43,325 nucleotides of DNA, taken from positions 1 to 43,325 of the forward strand of contig JAFQKG010000002.1 in NCBI GenBank assembly GCA_017397025.1. Direction: 5' to 3'. Every line of letters starts with the position of its first letter. Position 1 is the stretch's first letter. Below, one piece after another: positions 23,654 through 32,028 of the stretch. The stretch is from Erysipelotrichaceae bacterium (GTDB lineage Bacteria > Bacillota_I > Bacilli_A > Erysipelotrichales > Erysipelotrichaceae). The position numbers were made by a program, and so were the translations under genes. The notes beneath the pieces were generated by a model that worked only from the letters and a program-made list of their open reading frames with translations, was not told where the DNA came from and did no database searches.

Positions 23654-24316
23654 ATGGAAAAGATGAGGGAAGAAACTAAATCAATTTATTTACTTTTTAC
23701 TCAGACATATACTTTTTCTGCACTTTTAATACGTAGCTTTGGAAAAGTAAAATACAATCACTGTGCAATAGCGATGGATAAAGAACTTAATCAGCTTTAT
23801 TCTTTTGCGCGTCCTCAGCAGCATGGCTTGTTTCTTGGAAAACTGGTCAAAGAAACAAAAGACCGCTATACAAGAAATGATACTGTTTCTGTACCTTGTG
23901 CCTTGGTTGAAATACCTTTGTCCAGTTCACAATATGCTTTGATTCAAAAACGCATCCAAGAAATAGAACTGGATAAGGAATATATGTACAACTTCATGTC
24001 TGTTTTGACTTATCCTATCAGCGGAGGATTTCAGGTGTACAAATCCTACAGCTGTGTTGAATTTACTGCATCTTTGATGCAGCTGATTGATTCAAGTCTG
24101 ACTCAGCCTGCTTACAGCTATACTCCAGATGAACTGTTGAAGCGATATCTAGATTTTTTGGTGTATCATGGTGATTTAAGAGAGTACATGTCACTGAAGC
24201 GCAGAGATGAACATTATTATGCAGCAATGACACTATCTTTGATTTGTTTGAATGTTTATGGCATTTATAAAATTATTAAGCGCTGTGCTTTTTCAATCCT
24301 GCTTCATTTTCTTTGA
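23654..24316 (+). CDS. Permuted papain-like (YiiX/NlpC-P60-type) protein with hydrophobic tail
   Basis: 220 residues. H36 in KYNHCAIAMD and C134 in SYSCVEFTASLM match the His-then-Cys order of circularly permuted papain-like amidases (YaeF/YiiX/LRAT group). There is no signal peptide. The last 35 residues (from YYAAMTLSLICLNVYG) are hydrophobic with an internal Lys-Lys-Arg, so the protein may associate with the membrane. The substrate is unknown. Promoter-like sequence is weak. It is separated from the AI-2E gene by 64 bases and ends in its own terminator. Confidence 0.65.
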   Translation: MEKMREETKSIYLLFTQTYTFSALLIRSFGKVKYNHCAIAMDKELNQLYSFARPQQHGLFLGKLVKETKDRYTRNDTVSVPCALVEIPLSSSQYALIQKRIQEIELDKEYMYNFMSVLTYPISGGFQVYKSYSCVEFTASLMQLIDSSLTQPAYSYTPDELLKRYLDFLVYHGDLREYMSLKRRDEHYYAAMTLSLICLNVYGIYKIIKRCAFSILLHFL

Positions 24317-24340
24317 TCCACAAGTGTGGATTTTTTCTTT
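24315..24340 (+). terminator. Terminator before the phn operon
   Basis: ATCCAC/GTGGAT stem, AAGT loop region, then a long T-rich tail. Confidence 0.85.
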
Positions 24341-24372
24341 TTTTTAAAAGTGCTTCATCTTTTACAAACTTG

Positions 24373-24381
24373 TGCTATACT
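24373..24381 (+). promoter_or_regulatory. phnD: Extended -10 promoter element of phnD
   Basis: TGCTATACT, 32 bases before the ATG; the -35 is weak (CTTCAT at 17 bases). No Pho box or other operator was recognised. Confidence 0.45.
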
Positions 24382-24413
24382 AACTAAGTAGTAAACAAGG
24401 GAGGAAAAGGAAA

Positions 24414-25514
24414 ATGAAAAAATTGTTTGCTTTACTTTTGAGTGCTGTGATGGTACTTTCCATGGCTGCATGTTCATCTGAACCTAAGGTTGATGAAAAT
24501 GTAGATGAAAATGGAAATCAGATCGTTGAAGAACTCAATATTGCGTTTGTTCCAAGTAAGGATGCTGCTGACATTCTGGCTGCTGCAGAACCTCTGAAGA
24601 CAATTCTGAAGGATGAATTGCTTGAACGTGGTTTCAATGTTTCTACTATCAATATCGAAGTTGGAAACAATTACGAAGTAGTAGGTGAAGGTTTGGCTGC
24701 TGGTTCAATCGACTTAGGCTTTATCCCAGCTGGTAACTATGTTACTGCTCATGACACTTATCCTGAAGATGTCAATCTGCTTCTGGTCAGCTCACGCGCT
24801 GCTGTTTCTGTTGACATTGAATCTCCATCTAAGGGTGCTGACTGGAAAGACTGGAACGATGTTGTTGTTACAGACTCTACTGAAGTAGCTGGTGGATACC
24901 GTTCACTGGTTTATGTCAATGTTGGTACTGAAAAGGGTGCTGAACTGTATCAGAAATCTGTTGATGGAACAATCACTTGGGAAGATGTTAGAACTGCAAC
25001 TGTAGCTTCTGGTTCTGCTACGTCTGGTGCATCTTTCAAATATCCAAGTGCTTGGCTGAACAACAATTTCGGTGAAGAAGCTGGAAAGACAATCACTTTG
25101 GCTGATGTTGAAAACGTGATCCCTGATGGAAACTATGCCGGTAATATGGAACTTTTGCTGCAGGGCAACTGTGACATTACTTTCGGTTATGCAGATGTTC
25201 GTAAGGATGCTGCATCTACTGATGCATTGAATGCTTTGAAGGCTGAAGGTTTCTATGCTGAGTATGAAACAATTTTTGATCTGGTTAAGGTTATCGGTGT
25301 TTCTGACATGATCATGAATGATACAATTTCTTATGGTTCTGATGAAAAACTGACTGATGAATTCCTGACTGCTATCCAGGAATCTTTCCTTGATTTGATT
25401 CAGACTGAAGAAGGCAAGGCTTGTGTTGCTCCATACAGCCACACTGGCTATGTTCTGGGAACAGATGATCAGTATGACGGTTTCCGTGCTGTAACTGCAC
25501 TGTTTGCTGAATAA
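24414..25514 (+). CDS. phnD: Phosphonate-type ABC transporter substrate-binding lipoprotein
   Basis: Binds the ligand outside and delivers it to PhnE. Signal MKKLFALLLSAVMVLSMAACSS has a lipobox with Cys near residue 20. NIAFVPSKDAADILAAAEPL is the PhnD opening. AAGSIDLGFIPAGNYV and TVASGSATSGASFKYPS (ligand loop) follow. Length is 366, slightly above the usual 300-350. It is the first gene of phnD-phnC-phnE-phnE. The true ligand may be a phosphonate, phosphite, or another small anion. No C-P lyase or phosphonatase gene lies nearby. Confidence 0.92.
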   Translation: MKKLFALLLSAVMVLSMAACSSEPKVDENVDENGNQIVEELNIAFVPSKDAADILAAAEPLKTILKDELLERGFNVSTINIEVGNNYEVVGEGLAAGSIDLGFIPAGNYVTAHDTYPEDVNLLLVSSRAAVSVDIESPSKGADWKDWNDVVVTDSTEVAGGYRSLVYVNVGTEKGAELYQKSVDGTITWEDVRTATVASGSATSGASFKYPSAWLNNNFGEEAGKTITLADVENVIPDGNYAGNMELLLQGNCDITFGYADVRKDAASTDALNALKAEGFYAEYETIFDLVKVIGVSDMIMNDTISYGSDEKLTDEFLTAIQESFLDLIQTEEGKACVAPYSHTGYVLGTDDQYDGFRAVTALFAE

Positions 25515-25527
25515 TTGCTTTAAGTCA

Positions 25528-25558
25528 AGAGGGAGCAGGATTCTGCTCTCTCTTTTTT
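25528..25558 (+). terminator. Internal terminator between phnD and phnC
   Basis: GAGGGAGCAG/CTGCTCTCTC stem (one G-T pair) with a GATT loop and TTTTTT tail. Partial read-through would give more binding protein than ATPase and permease, a common arrangement. Confidence 0.8.
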
Positions 25559-25578
25559 CAAATTGAAAGGGGTTCACT

Positions 25579-26355
25579 ATGATTGAATTTAGTCATGTAT
25601 CAAAAGTCTATCCAAATGGTGTTAAAGCCATGGATGATGTGAATTTGAAAATTGAGCAGGGTGAATTTGTCGGCATCATTGGACTTTCTGGTGCAGGGAA
25701 ATCCGCTTTGATCCGTACAGTCAATAAAATGATTGATACTACAGAGGGTACATTAACAGTTAATGGTATTGATGTGTCTAAACTGAAGGGGAAAGAGTTA
25801 AGAAAATTCAGAAGGAAAATAGGAATGGTTTTCCAGTCCTTTAATCTTGTGACACGCACATCTGTCATCAACAATGTTCTTTCTGCAAAGGTTGCAGACA
25901 TGTCGCTTTTGCGTACACTGTTTGGACTGTATTCAAAGAAAGATAAAATTGAAGCCCTTGAAGCACTGGATAAAGTAGGTATTCTTGACAAGGCATATAC
26001 ACGTGCTGATCAGCTTTCAGGCGGTCAGATGCAGCGTGTAGCGTTGGCAAGAACATTAGCACAGAATCCGGAAATCATTCTTGCGGATGAGCCTGTTGCA
26101 TCGCTGGATCCAGTGATGGCGGATGTGGTCATGGAAGATTTCAGACGTATTAATCGTGAAATGAACATTACTGTGATTATTAACATTCATCATGTAGATC
26201 TGGCTTTGCAGTACACCAATCGCATTATTGGAATTCAGGCAGGCAAGATTGTGTATGATGGACCGGTCAGCGGTGTCAATGATGAAGTGCTGAGAATGAT
26301 TTATGGGCGTGATTTGAAAGAAGATGAACTGATGAAGGAGAAAAAGGATGCTTAA
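25579..26355 (+). CDS. phnC: Phosphonate-type ABC transporter ATP-binding protein
   Basis: 258 residues. Walker A is GLSGAGKSALIR, the Q-loop is in MVFQSFNLV, the signature LSGGQMQRVALAR, and Walker B IILADEPVASLDP. The switch His is in INIHHVDLA. GTEGTL-like and SVINNVLSAKV segments follow PhnC family order. The ATG follows AAAGGGG. It overlaps the first permease gene by 8 bases. Confidence 0.95.
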   Translation: MIEFSHVSKVYPNGVKAMDDVNLKIEQGEFVGIIGLSGAGKSALIRTVNKMIDTTEGTLTVNGIDVSKLKGKELRKFRRKIGMVFQSFNLVTRTSVINNVLSAKVADMSLLRTLFGLYSKKDKIEALEALDKVGILDKAYTRADQLSGGQMQRVALARTLAQNPEIILADEPVASLDPVMADVVMEDFRRINREMNITVIINIHHVDLALQYTNRIIGIQAGKIVYDGPVSGVNDEVLRMIYGRDLKEDELMKEKKDA

Positions 26356-27178
26356 GGATCTGCTGCATGTTTTTGTACCTGATACTCATACATTAAGCAA
26401 TGGGAAAAAGGTCAAAGAAAAGTTCAACAGCACGCCTTATATCATCATTGGTCTGATTCTTCTTATTATAGTCTGTGCAATGATCACAGGCGTTGATTTT
26501 GCTAAATTCTTTAAGCGTTTTACAAAAGGATGGACTTTTGTTGTTCGTATGCTGAATCCAAAATGGTCTTATTGGGCAACTGCACAGCAGGCGATGATTG
26601 ACACAATCATTATTTCTTTTGTTGGTTCAGCATTTGGGATGATTTTAGCTCTTCCAATGAGCTTTTATCTTTCTAACAATTTTAAACTGAACAAGACTTA
26701 CATTGTTGTGCATCGATCAGTGCTTAGTATTTTCAGAACTTTGCCAACATTGGTTTACGCACTGCTACTGTCACTGGTTATTGGCTATGGAACAACATCT
26801 GGTACGCTTGCGACAGCTATTTTCACTTATACAGTTGCAGTAAAAATGTTATATGAACACATTGAAACCGTGAATATGGGGGCTTATGAAGCACTTGAAT
26901 CAACCGGTGCATCTCGTGCAAAATGCATGATCAAAGCGATTTGGCCTCAGATCAAAGGTTTTTACTGGTCAACTGTTTTGTATTGCTTTGAAATGAACAT
27001 TCGCTCTGCTGCGATTTTAGGGTATGTTGGAGCAGGTGGAATTGGTGTGAAACTGAATGATACGATTGCCAACATGGATTATGAGCGTACAGGACTGCTT
27101 GTTCTTGTGCTTATTGTGGTCGTTGTGGTGGTTGAAACAATTTCTCGTGAGCTTAGAAAGAAGCTGGTGAATGGATGA
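26348..27178 (+). CDS. phnE: Phosphonate-type ABC transporter permease, first copy
   Basis: 276 residues with about six membrane segments. The EAA-like coupling loop is EALESTGASRAKCMIKAIWPQ. RSVLSIFRTLPTLVYALLL and GYVGAGGIGVKLNDTI are PhnE-typical. It overlaps both neighbours by 4-8 bases, which fits translational coupling. Together with the second copy it forms a heterodimeric channel. Confidence 0.93.
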   Translation: MLKDLLHVFVPDTHTLSNGKKVKEKFNSTPYIIIGLILLIIVCAMITGVDFAKFFKRFTKGWTFVVRMLNPKWSYWATAQQAMIDTIIISFVGSAFGMILALPMSFYLSNNFKLNKTYIVVHRSVLSIFRTLPTLVYALLLSLVIGYGTTSGTLATAIFTYTVAVKMLYEHIETVNMGAYEALESTGASRAKCMIKAIWPQIKGFYWSTVLYCFEMNIRSAAILGYVGAGGIGVKLNDTIANMDYERTGLLVLVLIVVVVVVETISRELRKKLVNG

Positions 27179-27999
27179 TGAGTACAAAGAAATTAACTGT
27201 GGGACAGCAGTATGAAAAATATCCGAATTCGCTTCCTTTTTTCCTGTGTCTTTTTGCAGGGATTGTTGTTCTGTATCTTTTGTCAAGCTATATCTGCACA
27301 TTCAAAGGATTGAGTGACATGGGCTTTGTTCTGGCTAAAAATGCTGTATCTGGTATTTTGGCTCCAAATGTTGACAAGCTGTTTTCACTGGATGAAAGCT
27401 GTGTTCCATATCTTCTGGTTGAAACCTTTGCGATTGCATTTTTAGGAACACTGGTTGGTGCTGTACTGGCTTTGCCGTTTGCATTCTTTTCATCAAGAAA
27501 TGTAACCAACAGCACTTGTGCTTATATTGGATTAACGATTATTTCGATTCTTCGTGGTTTTCCAACAGTACTTTATGGAATCATTTTTGTTAAAATTGTT
27601 GGTACTGGTCCTTTTGCTGGGGTGCTGACGATGTCGATTTCTTCCATGGGGATGCTGACTAAACTTTTGATCGAAGCAATTGAAGACGTAGACAAAGGAG
27701 TGATTGAGGCATTGGATGCATCAGGATGCACGACGTTCCAAAAAGTTCGATATGGGATCATCCCTCAGCTTTCTTCCAACATTCTATCTACAATCATCTA
27801 TCGATTGGATATCAATGTGAAAAATGCTACTGTCTTAGGTCTGTGTGCAGCAGGCGGAATTGGTGCAGAATTGATTTTCTCCATTAATGGACGCAGATGG
27901 CACGACTGCGGTGCATATCTGTTAGGGCTGGTTATTCTTGTGTTAGGTCTTGAATTCATTTCAACAAAAATCAGAAAAAAACTGGCAACGGGTGAATAA
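27175..27999 (+). CDS. phnE: Phosphonate-type ABC transporter permease, second copy
   Basis: 274 residues, homologous to the preceding permease. The coupling loop EALDASGCTTFQKVRYGIIPQ, ILRGFPTVLYGIIFV and GLCAAGGIGAELIF occupy matching positions. The start is ATG 27175 or the adjacent ATG 27178. It ends with a terminator and closes the phn unit. Confidence 0.93.
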   Translation: MMSTKKLTVGQQYEKYPNSLPFFLCLFAGIVVLYLLSSYICTFKGLSDMGFVLAKNAVSGILAPNVDKLFSLDESCVPYLLVETFAIAFLGTLVGAVLALPFAFFSSRNVTNSTCAYIGLTIISILRGFPTVLYGIIFVKIVGTGPFAGVLTMSISSMGMLTKLLIEAIEDVDKGVIEALDASGCTTFQKVRYGIIPQLSSNILSTIIYRLDINVKNATVLGLCAAGGIGAELIFSINGRRWHDCGAYLLGLVILVLGLEFISTKIRKKLATGE

Positions 28000-28000
28000 T

Positions 28001-28030
28001 AGAAATCTCGGGAAACCGAGATTTTCTTTT
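28001..28030 (+). terminator. Terminator of the phn operon
   Basis: AAATCTCGG/CCGAGATTT stem with a GAAA loop and T-rich tail. Confidence 0.85.
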
Positions 28031-28031
28031 G

Positions 28032-28060
28032 TTGCATTCATTTAAAAAATGTGCTAACAT
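28032..28060 (+). promoter_or_regulatory. alaS: Promoter of the alaS T-box transcript
   Basis: TTGCAT, 17 bases, TAACAT. Confidence 0.5.
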
Positions 28061-28069
28061 CTACTAGTA

Positions 28070-28283
28070 AATCGTAATGGATGATGAGTAATTGAAATGA
28101 AGTTTTTAGAGACAGGATGGCTGGTGTAAATCCTGAACTGAATTCAATGAAGCTGCTTCCATAGAGTGACTAATCCTCACCGTGACTTCGCGTTAAGAAG
28201 AGAATTAAGGTGCATATCGCAAGATATGAAGATGGATGGTACCGCGTAACAAATACGTTCCTTCAATTGAAGGAACTTTTTTA
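28070..28283 (+). promoter_or_regulatory. T-box leader (tRNA-Ala specific) of alaS
   Basis: AGAGACAGGATGGCTGGTG marks the distal part of Stem I. The specifier is probably GCT at 28152-28154 (GAAGCTGCTT). The T-box motif TGGATGGTACCGCG lies at 28233-28246. The terminator GTTCCTTCAA/TTGAAGGAAC with TTTTTT is at 28257-28282. Uncharged tRNA-Ala should favour read-through into alaS. Confidence 0.94.
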
Positions 28284-28299
28284 TTGAGGAGGAAATGAA

Positions 28300-30921
28300 A
28301 TGAAAAATCTTACAGGCAATCAGGTTCGACAGATGTTTCTGGATTATTTTGCATCCAAGGGTCATATGATTGAACCAGGTGCATCTCTTGTTCCGCACAA
28401 TGACCCAACTTTGCTTTGGATCAATGCTGGTGTAGCTGCACTGAAAAAATATTTTGACGGTTCTGAAAAGCCAAGATGTAACCGTATCTGCAATGCTCAG
28501 AAGAGCATCCGTACCAATGACATTGAAAATGTTGGGAAGACTGCCCGGCATCACACTTTCTTTGAAATGCTGGGGAATTTCTCTATTGGAGACTATTTCA
28601 AAGAAGAAGCTCTGCAGTATGCATGGGAATTTCTGACAAGCCCTGAATGGATTGGGTTCGACAAGAATCGCATGTATGTCACGGTTTATCCAGATGATGA
28701 AGTAGCTTATAACACTTGGGTGAACAAGTGCGGAATTGACCCAAGCCATATTTTAAAGACGCCAAACAATTTCTGGGAAATTGGTGAAGGACCTGGCGGA
28801 CCGGACAGTGAAATCTTCTATGACCGTGGTCCAGAATATGATCCAGAAGGTTTAGGTGAACGTGCTTTCTTTGAAGAACTTGAAAATGACCGTTACATTG
28901 AAGTATGGAATGTCGTATTCTCTCAGTATGACTGCAAGCCTGGTGAACTTGACCGCAAGGATTACAAAGAACTACCTCAGAAAAACATTGATACAGGAAT
29001 GGGGCTTGAACGCTTGACTTGTCTGATTCAGGGCGGTGAAACCAATTTCGATACTGATTTGTTTCTGCCAGTGATTCGTGCTACTGAAAAAATGGCGAAG
29101 CACCCTTATGGCGGTGAGTACAAGATGGCTTATCGTGTCATTGCTGACCACATTCGTACCGTGACTTTTGCACTGGCTGACGGTGCAAACTTCTCAAACG
29201 AAGGACGCGGATATGTGTTAAGACGTGTTTTGAGACGTGCTGTTCGTTATGGCATCAAATTAAACATTGAAGGTGCTTTCATGTACAAACTGGTAGAAAT
29301 CGTGGCAGAAAATATGAAAGATTTCTATCCATATGTTACTGAAAAAGTGGGTTTGATTTCCCGTTTGGTTAAAAATGAAGAAGATACATTCCACTCTACA
29401 CTGGCAAATGGTGAAAAACTTTTGATGAATGCTTTGTCTGAAGCTGAAAACAAGGTACTTGATGGAGCAGTGATGTTCAAGCTGTATGATACATATGGAT
29501 TCCCTAAGGAACTGACTGCTGAAATCGCTGAAGAACGCGGCTTTACAGTGGATCTGGATGGATTCAATGCAGAAATGCAGAAGCAGCGTGAAAGAGCACG
29601 TGCTGCGCGTGAAGATGAACAGTCCATGTCTTCACAGTCAGCTGATTTGATGGATTTTGAGGAACAGTCTGACTTCCTTGGCTATGAAACTCATGAAATG
29701 AAGGCGAAAGTACTTGCTTGCTTCAAAAATGGTGTTCGTGTTTCTTCGATTGAAGATGAAGGGGATATCATTCTTTCACAGACCGCATTCTATGCTGAAA
29801 GCGGCGGTCAGATTGCTGATACGGGTGTACTTTCAAATGAAGGCGTTAAGGCTGATGTTGTGGATGTCAAAAAAGCTCCTCATAAACAGCATTTGCATCA
29901 CATTAAGGTAACTGCTGGTGCTGTAAGTGAAGGCGATGAACTTTTTGGTCAGATTGATTCTGCGCGCCGTGTTCGTATTATGGGCAATCACTCATCGCTG
30001 CATCTTTTGCAGTCTGCATTAAGAGAAATCATTGGTGATCATATTCATCAGGCAGGTTCTTATGCGGGAGATGAGTACGGACGTTTTGACTTCACTCATT
30101 TTGAAAAGGTAACTGAAGATCAGCTGCATCAGATTGAAGAAAGAGTCAATCAGATGATCATGTCCAACAATCCTGTTGTGACTCAGGTTCTCTCAATTGA
30201 AGATGCAAAACAGACAGGCGCTATTGCACTTTTCGATGAAAAGTATGGAGATTCTGTTCGAGTTGTTTCCATGGGTGAAGTGTCTAAGGAATTCTGTGGT
30301 GGTACTCATGTTGCCAACACTCAGGAAATTGGTGTGTTCAAAATTGTTTCTGAAGAATCCATTGGTTCTGGCATTCGTCGTATGACAACAAGAACAAAAC
30401 TGGCAGCTTATCATGATTTTGTAGAACGTGAAAATACACTTAGAAGCATTTCTGAAATGCTGAAGATGAATTCAATTCTTGGTGTTGAAGATAAAGTGCA
30501 GGGTGTCATTGAAGACAATGCTGCACTGCGTAAGGAAATTGCACGATTGAATCAGAAAATGATGATGCTGGAAGCAGATGAAATGGTTCATTCTGCAAAG
30601 CACATCAATGGGTTGAATGTGATTATCAAAAAACTTGAAAATGCTGATTCTGGTTCATTAAAGGCACTTGCAGAAACGCTGCGCAACAAGTGTGAAGATT
30701 CCTTTGTCCTTTTGGCAAACAATGCCGGCGATAAAGTTGTCTTTGTGGCAGCAGCCTCTAAAGCAGCCATCGCCAAGGGCATCAAAGCTGGGGATATGGT
30801 CAAACTGGCAGCTTCAGTGTGCGGAGGCAATGGCGGAGGACGTCCTGATCTGGCACAGTCTGGCGGAAAAGACGCTTCTAAGATCGATGAAGCTATTTCA
30901 CAAATTGAAGCAAAACTTTAA
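28300..30921 (+). CDS. alaS: Alanine-tRNA ligase
   Basis: Class II synthetase with editing. The catalytic core begins QVRQMFLDYFASKGH and includes WINAGVAALKKYF and DTGMGLERLTCLIQGG. The editing domain has the zinc-type HxxxH (GNHSSLHLLQSAL) and, later, SKEFCGGTHVANT. The C-terminal C-Ala domain ends GGNGGGRPDLAQSGGKD. At 873 residues it is full length. The ATG lies behind GGAGGAAA. It heads the alaS-ireB-ruvX cluster shared with B. subtilis. Confidence 0.98.
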   Translation: MKNLTGNQVRQMFLDYFASKGHMIEPGASLVPHNDPTLLWINAGVAALKKYFDGSEKPRCNRICNAQKSIRTNDIENVGKTARHHTFFEMLGNFSIGDYFKEEALQYAWEFLTSPEWIGFDKNRMYVTVYPDDEVAYNTWVNKCGIDPSHILKTPNNFWEIGEGPGGPDSEIFYDRGPEYDPEGLGERAFFEELENDRYIEVWNVVFSQYDCKPGELDRKDYKELPQKNIDTGMGLERLTCLIQGGETNFDTDLFLPVIRATEKMAKHPYGGEYKMAYRVIADHIRTVTFALADGANFSNEGRGYVLRRVLRRAVRYGIKLNIEGAFMYKLVEIVAENMKDFYPYVTEKVGLISRLVKNEEDTFHSTLANGEKLLMNALSEAENKVLDGAVMFKLYDTYGFPKELTAEIAEERGFTVDLDGFNAEMQKQRERARAAREDEQSMSSQSADLMDFEEQSDFLGYETHEMKAKVLACFKNGVRVSSIEDEGDIILSQTAFYAESGGQIADTGVLSNEGVKADVVDVKKAPHKQHLHHIKVTAGAVSEGDELFGQIDSARRVRIMGNHSSLHLLQSALREIIGDHIHQAGSYAGDEYGRFDFTHFEKVTEDQLHQIEERVNQMIMSNNPVVTQVLSIEDAKQTGAIALFDEKYGDSVRVVSMGEVSKEFCGGTHVANTQEIGVFKIVSEESIGSGIRRMTTRTKLAAYHDFVERENTLRSISEMLKMNSILGVEDKVQGVIEDNAALRKEIARLNQKMMMLEADEMVHSAKHINGLNVIIKKLENADSGSLKALAETLRNKCEDSFVLLANNAGDKVVFVAAASKAAIAKGIKAGDMVKLAASVCGGNGGGRPDLAQSGGKDASKIDEAISQIEAKL

Positions 30922-30980
30922 AAAACTTGTTTCTTTTTACAGTAGCATAGGTTAAAATATCCCTATAGGAGGAAATCAAG

Positions 30981-31241
30981 ATGGCAAAAGATATGACAGA
31001 AACTATGGCATTTCGTTCTGATGAACTGAGACGTGACAACATTAAGCAGGTTCTTCGCTTGACCAAAGAAGCGCTTGAAGAGCGTGGGTACAATGCAGTG
31101 AATCAGCTGGCTGGCTATCTGATTTCCAATGACCCAGCCTACATCTCATCTCACCGCAATGCCAGAAGCATTATTCAGTCGGTGGAACGCTATGAGATCA
31201 TTGAAGAGCTGGTACGCTGCTATTTGGAAGAGAAGAAATAA
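30981..31241 (+). CDS. ireB: IreB/UPF0297 regulatory phosphoprotein
   Basis: 86 residues. MTETMAFRSDELRRDNIKQV, then YNAVNQLAGYLISNDPAYI and HRNARSIIQSVER are near-invariant family segments. In Enterococcus, IreB is phosphorylated by the PASTA kinase IreK and affects cephalosporin tolerance; the N-terminal Thr residues (T6, T8) are the candidate sites. It is called yrzL in B. subtilis. The stop overlaps the start of ruvX. Confidence 0.95.
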   Translation: MAKDMTETMAFRSDELRRDNIKQVLRLTKEALEERGYNAVNQLAGYLISNDPAYISSHRNARSIIQSVERYEIIEELVRCYLEEKK

Positions 31242-31657
31242 TGGAAAGAGTATTAGGGCTTGATCTAGGCAGCCGAACACTTGGCGTTGCTGTTTCTGAT
31301 CCGCTTGGAATGATCGCAAGAACTGTAGAGACTTTCCGTTTTGAAGAAGATGATTATGATGCTGCTTTAAAACGCACAGGTGATTTGATCAAAGAATATT
31401 CCATCAAGCGCATTGTGCTTGGTCTTCCTAAGCACATGAATGGTGATATTGGTATTCGCGGTGAAATCTCAATCCAATTCAAAGCTTCACTTGAAGAAAT
31501 GTATGGTCTTCCTGTTGAACTTGTTGATGAGCGATTGACAACTGTGGCTGCACAGAAAATGCTGATCAGTGCTGATGTATCCAGAAAAAAACGTAAGAAA
31601 GTTGTGGATCAGGTTGCAGCAGTGCAGATTCTGCAGGGATATTTAGACAGACATTAG
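31241..31657 (+). CDS. ruvX: Holliday junction resolvase-like RuvX/YqgF
   Basis: 138 residues, RNase H fold. GLDLGSRTLGVAVSDPLG contains the first catalytic Asp. IVLGLPKHMNGDIGIRGE and VDERLTTVAAQKML follow. It is implicated in 16S rRNA 5'-end processing (E. coli YqgF) as well as resolvase-like activity. It overlaps ireB by one base and is followed by a terminator. Confidence 0.95.
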   Translation: MERVLGLDLGSRTLGVAVSDPLGMIARTVETFRFEEDDYDAALKRTGDLIKEYSIKRIVLGLPKHMNGDIGIRGEISIQFKASLEEMYGLPVELVDERLTTVAAQKMLISADVSRKKRKKVVDQVAAVQILQGYLDRH

Positions 31658-31658
31658 A

Positions 31659-31686
31659 TAAAAGACGGGAAACCGTCTTTTTCTTT
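31659..31686 (+). terminator. Terminator after ruvX
   Basis: AAAGACGG/CCGTCTTT stem with a GAAA loop and TTTCTTT tail. Confidence 0.8.
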
Positions 31687-31707
31687 GATGAAAAAGCAAG
31701 TGAAATA

Positions 31708-31716
31708 TGATACACT
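31708..31716 (+). promoter_or_regulatory. Extended -10 for the DUF1292-mltG-udk-greA unit
   Basis: TGATACACT, 36 bases before the ATG at 31753. The -35 is weak. AAGGAG precedes the ATG. Confidence 0.45.
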
Positions 31717-31752
31717 ATAAAAGGTAATTTTACCATTGAAGGAGAATTAAAC

Positions 31753-32028
31753 ATGATTGATTCAAATAAGATGATTGTAAAGGATGAAAATGGACAGGAA
31801 AAAGAAATGGAAATTCTGTTCACTTTTGAAAGTGATGAACTGAATGCACAGTATGTTGTGTTCACAGATCCACAGGATGAAGATGGAGAAGTATTTGCAT
31901 CACGTTATAACGATGAAGGTGAACTTGAGCCTATCGAAACTGAAGCAGAATGGGAAATGATTGAAGAAGTTGTTGGTGCTTTTTCAGATGAAATGAATGA
32001 GTATGAAGAAGAAACAGACGGCAAGTAA
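31753..32028 (+). CDS. DUF1292 family protein (YrzB-like)
   Basis: 91 residues, strongly acidic. EMEILFTFESDELNAQYVVFTDP is the family core, followed by VFASRYNDEGELEPIETEAEWEMIEEV and an acidic tail. Function is unknown; the family is widely conserved in Firmicutes at this position. It overlaps mltG by about 30 bases. Confidence 0.92.
   Translation: MIDSNKMIVKDENGQEKEMEILFTFESDELNAQYVVFTDPQDEDGEVFASRYNDEGELEPIETEAEWEMIEEVVGAFSDEMNEYEEETDGK

Noticed and set aside
24903-25577. Open frame of 224 codons antisense to phnD
   Set aside because: It is a shadow of phnD's codon pattern. It has no ribosome-binding site and no recognisable protein features, while phnD is certain.
28177-28749. Open frame of 190 codons antisense to the alaS leader and 5' end
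   Set aside because: It overlaps the T-box and the AlaS catalytic core; a shadow frame.
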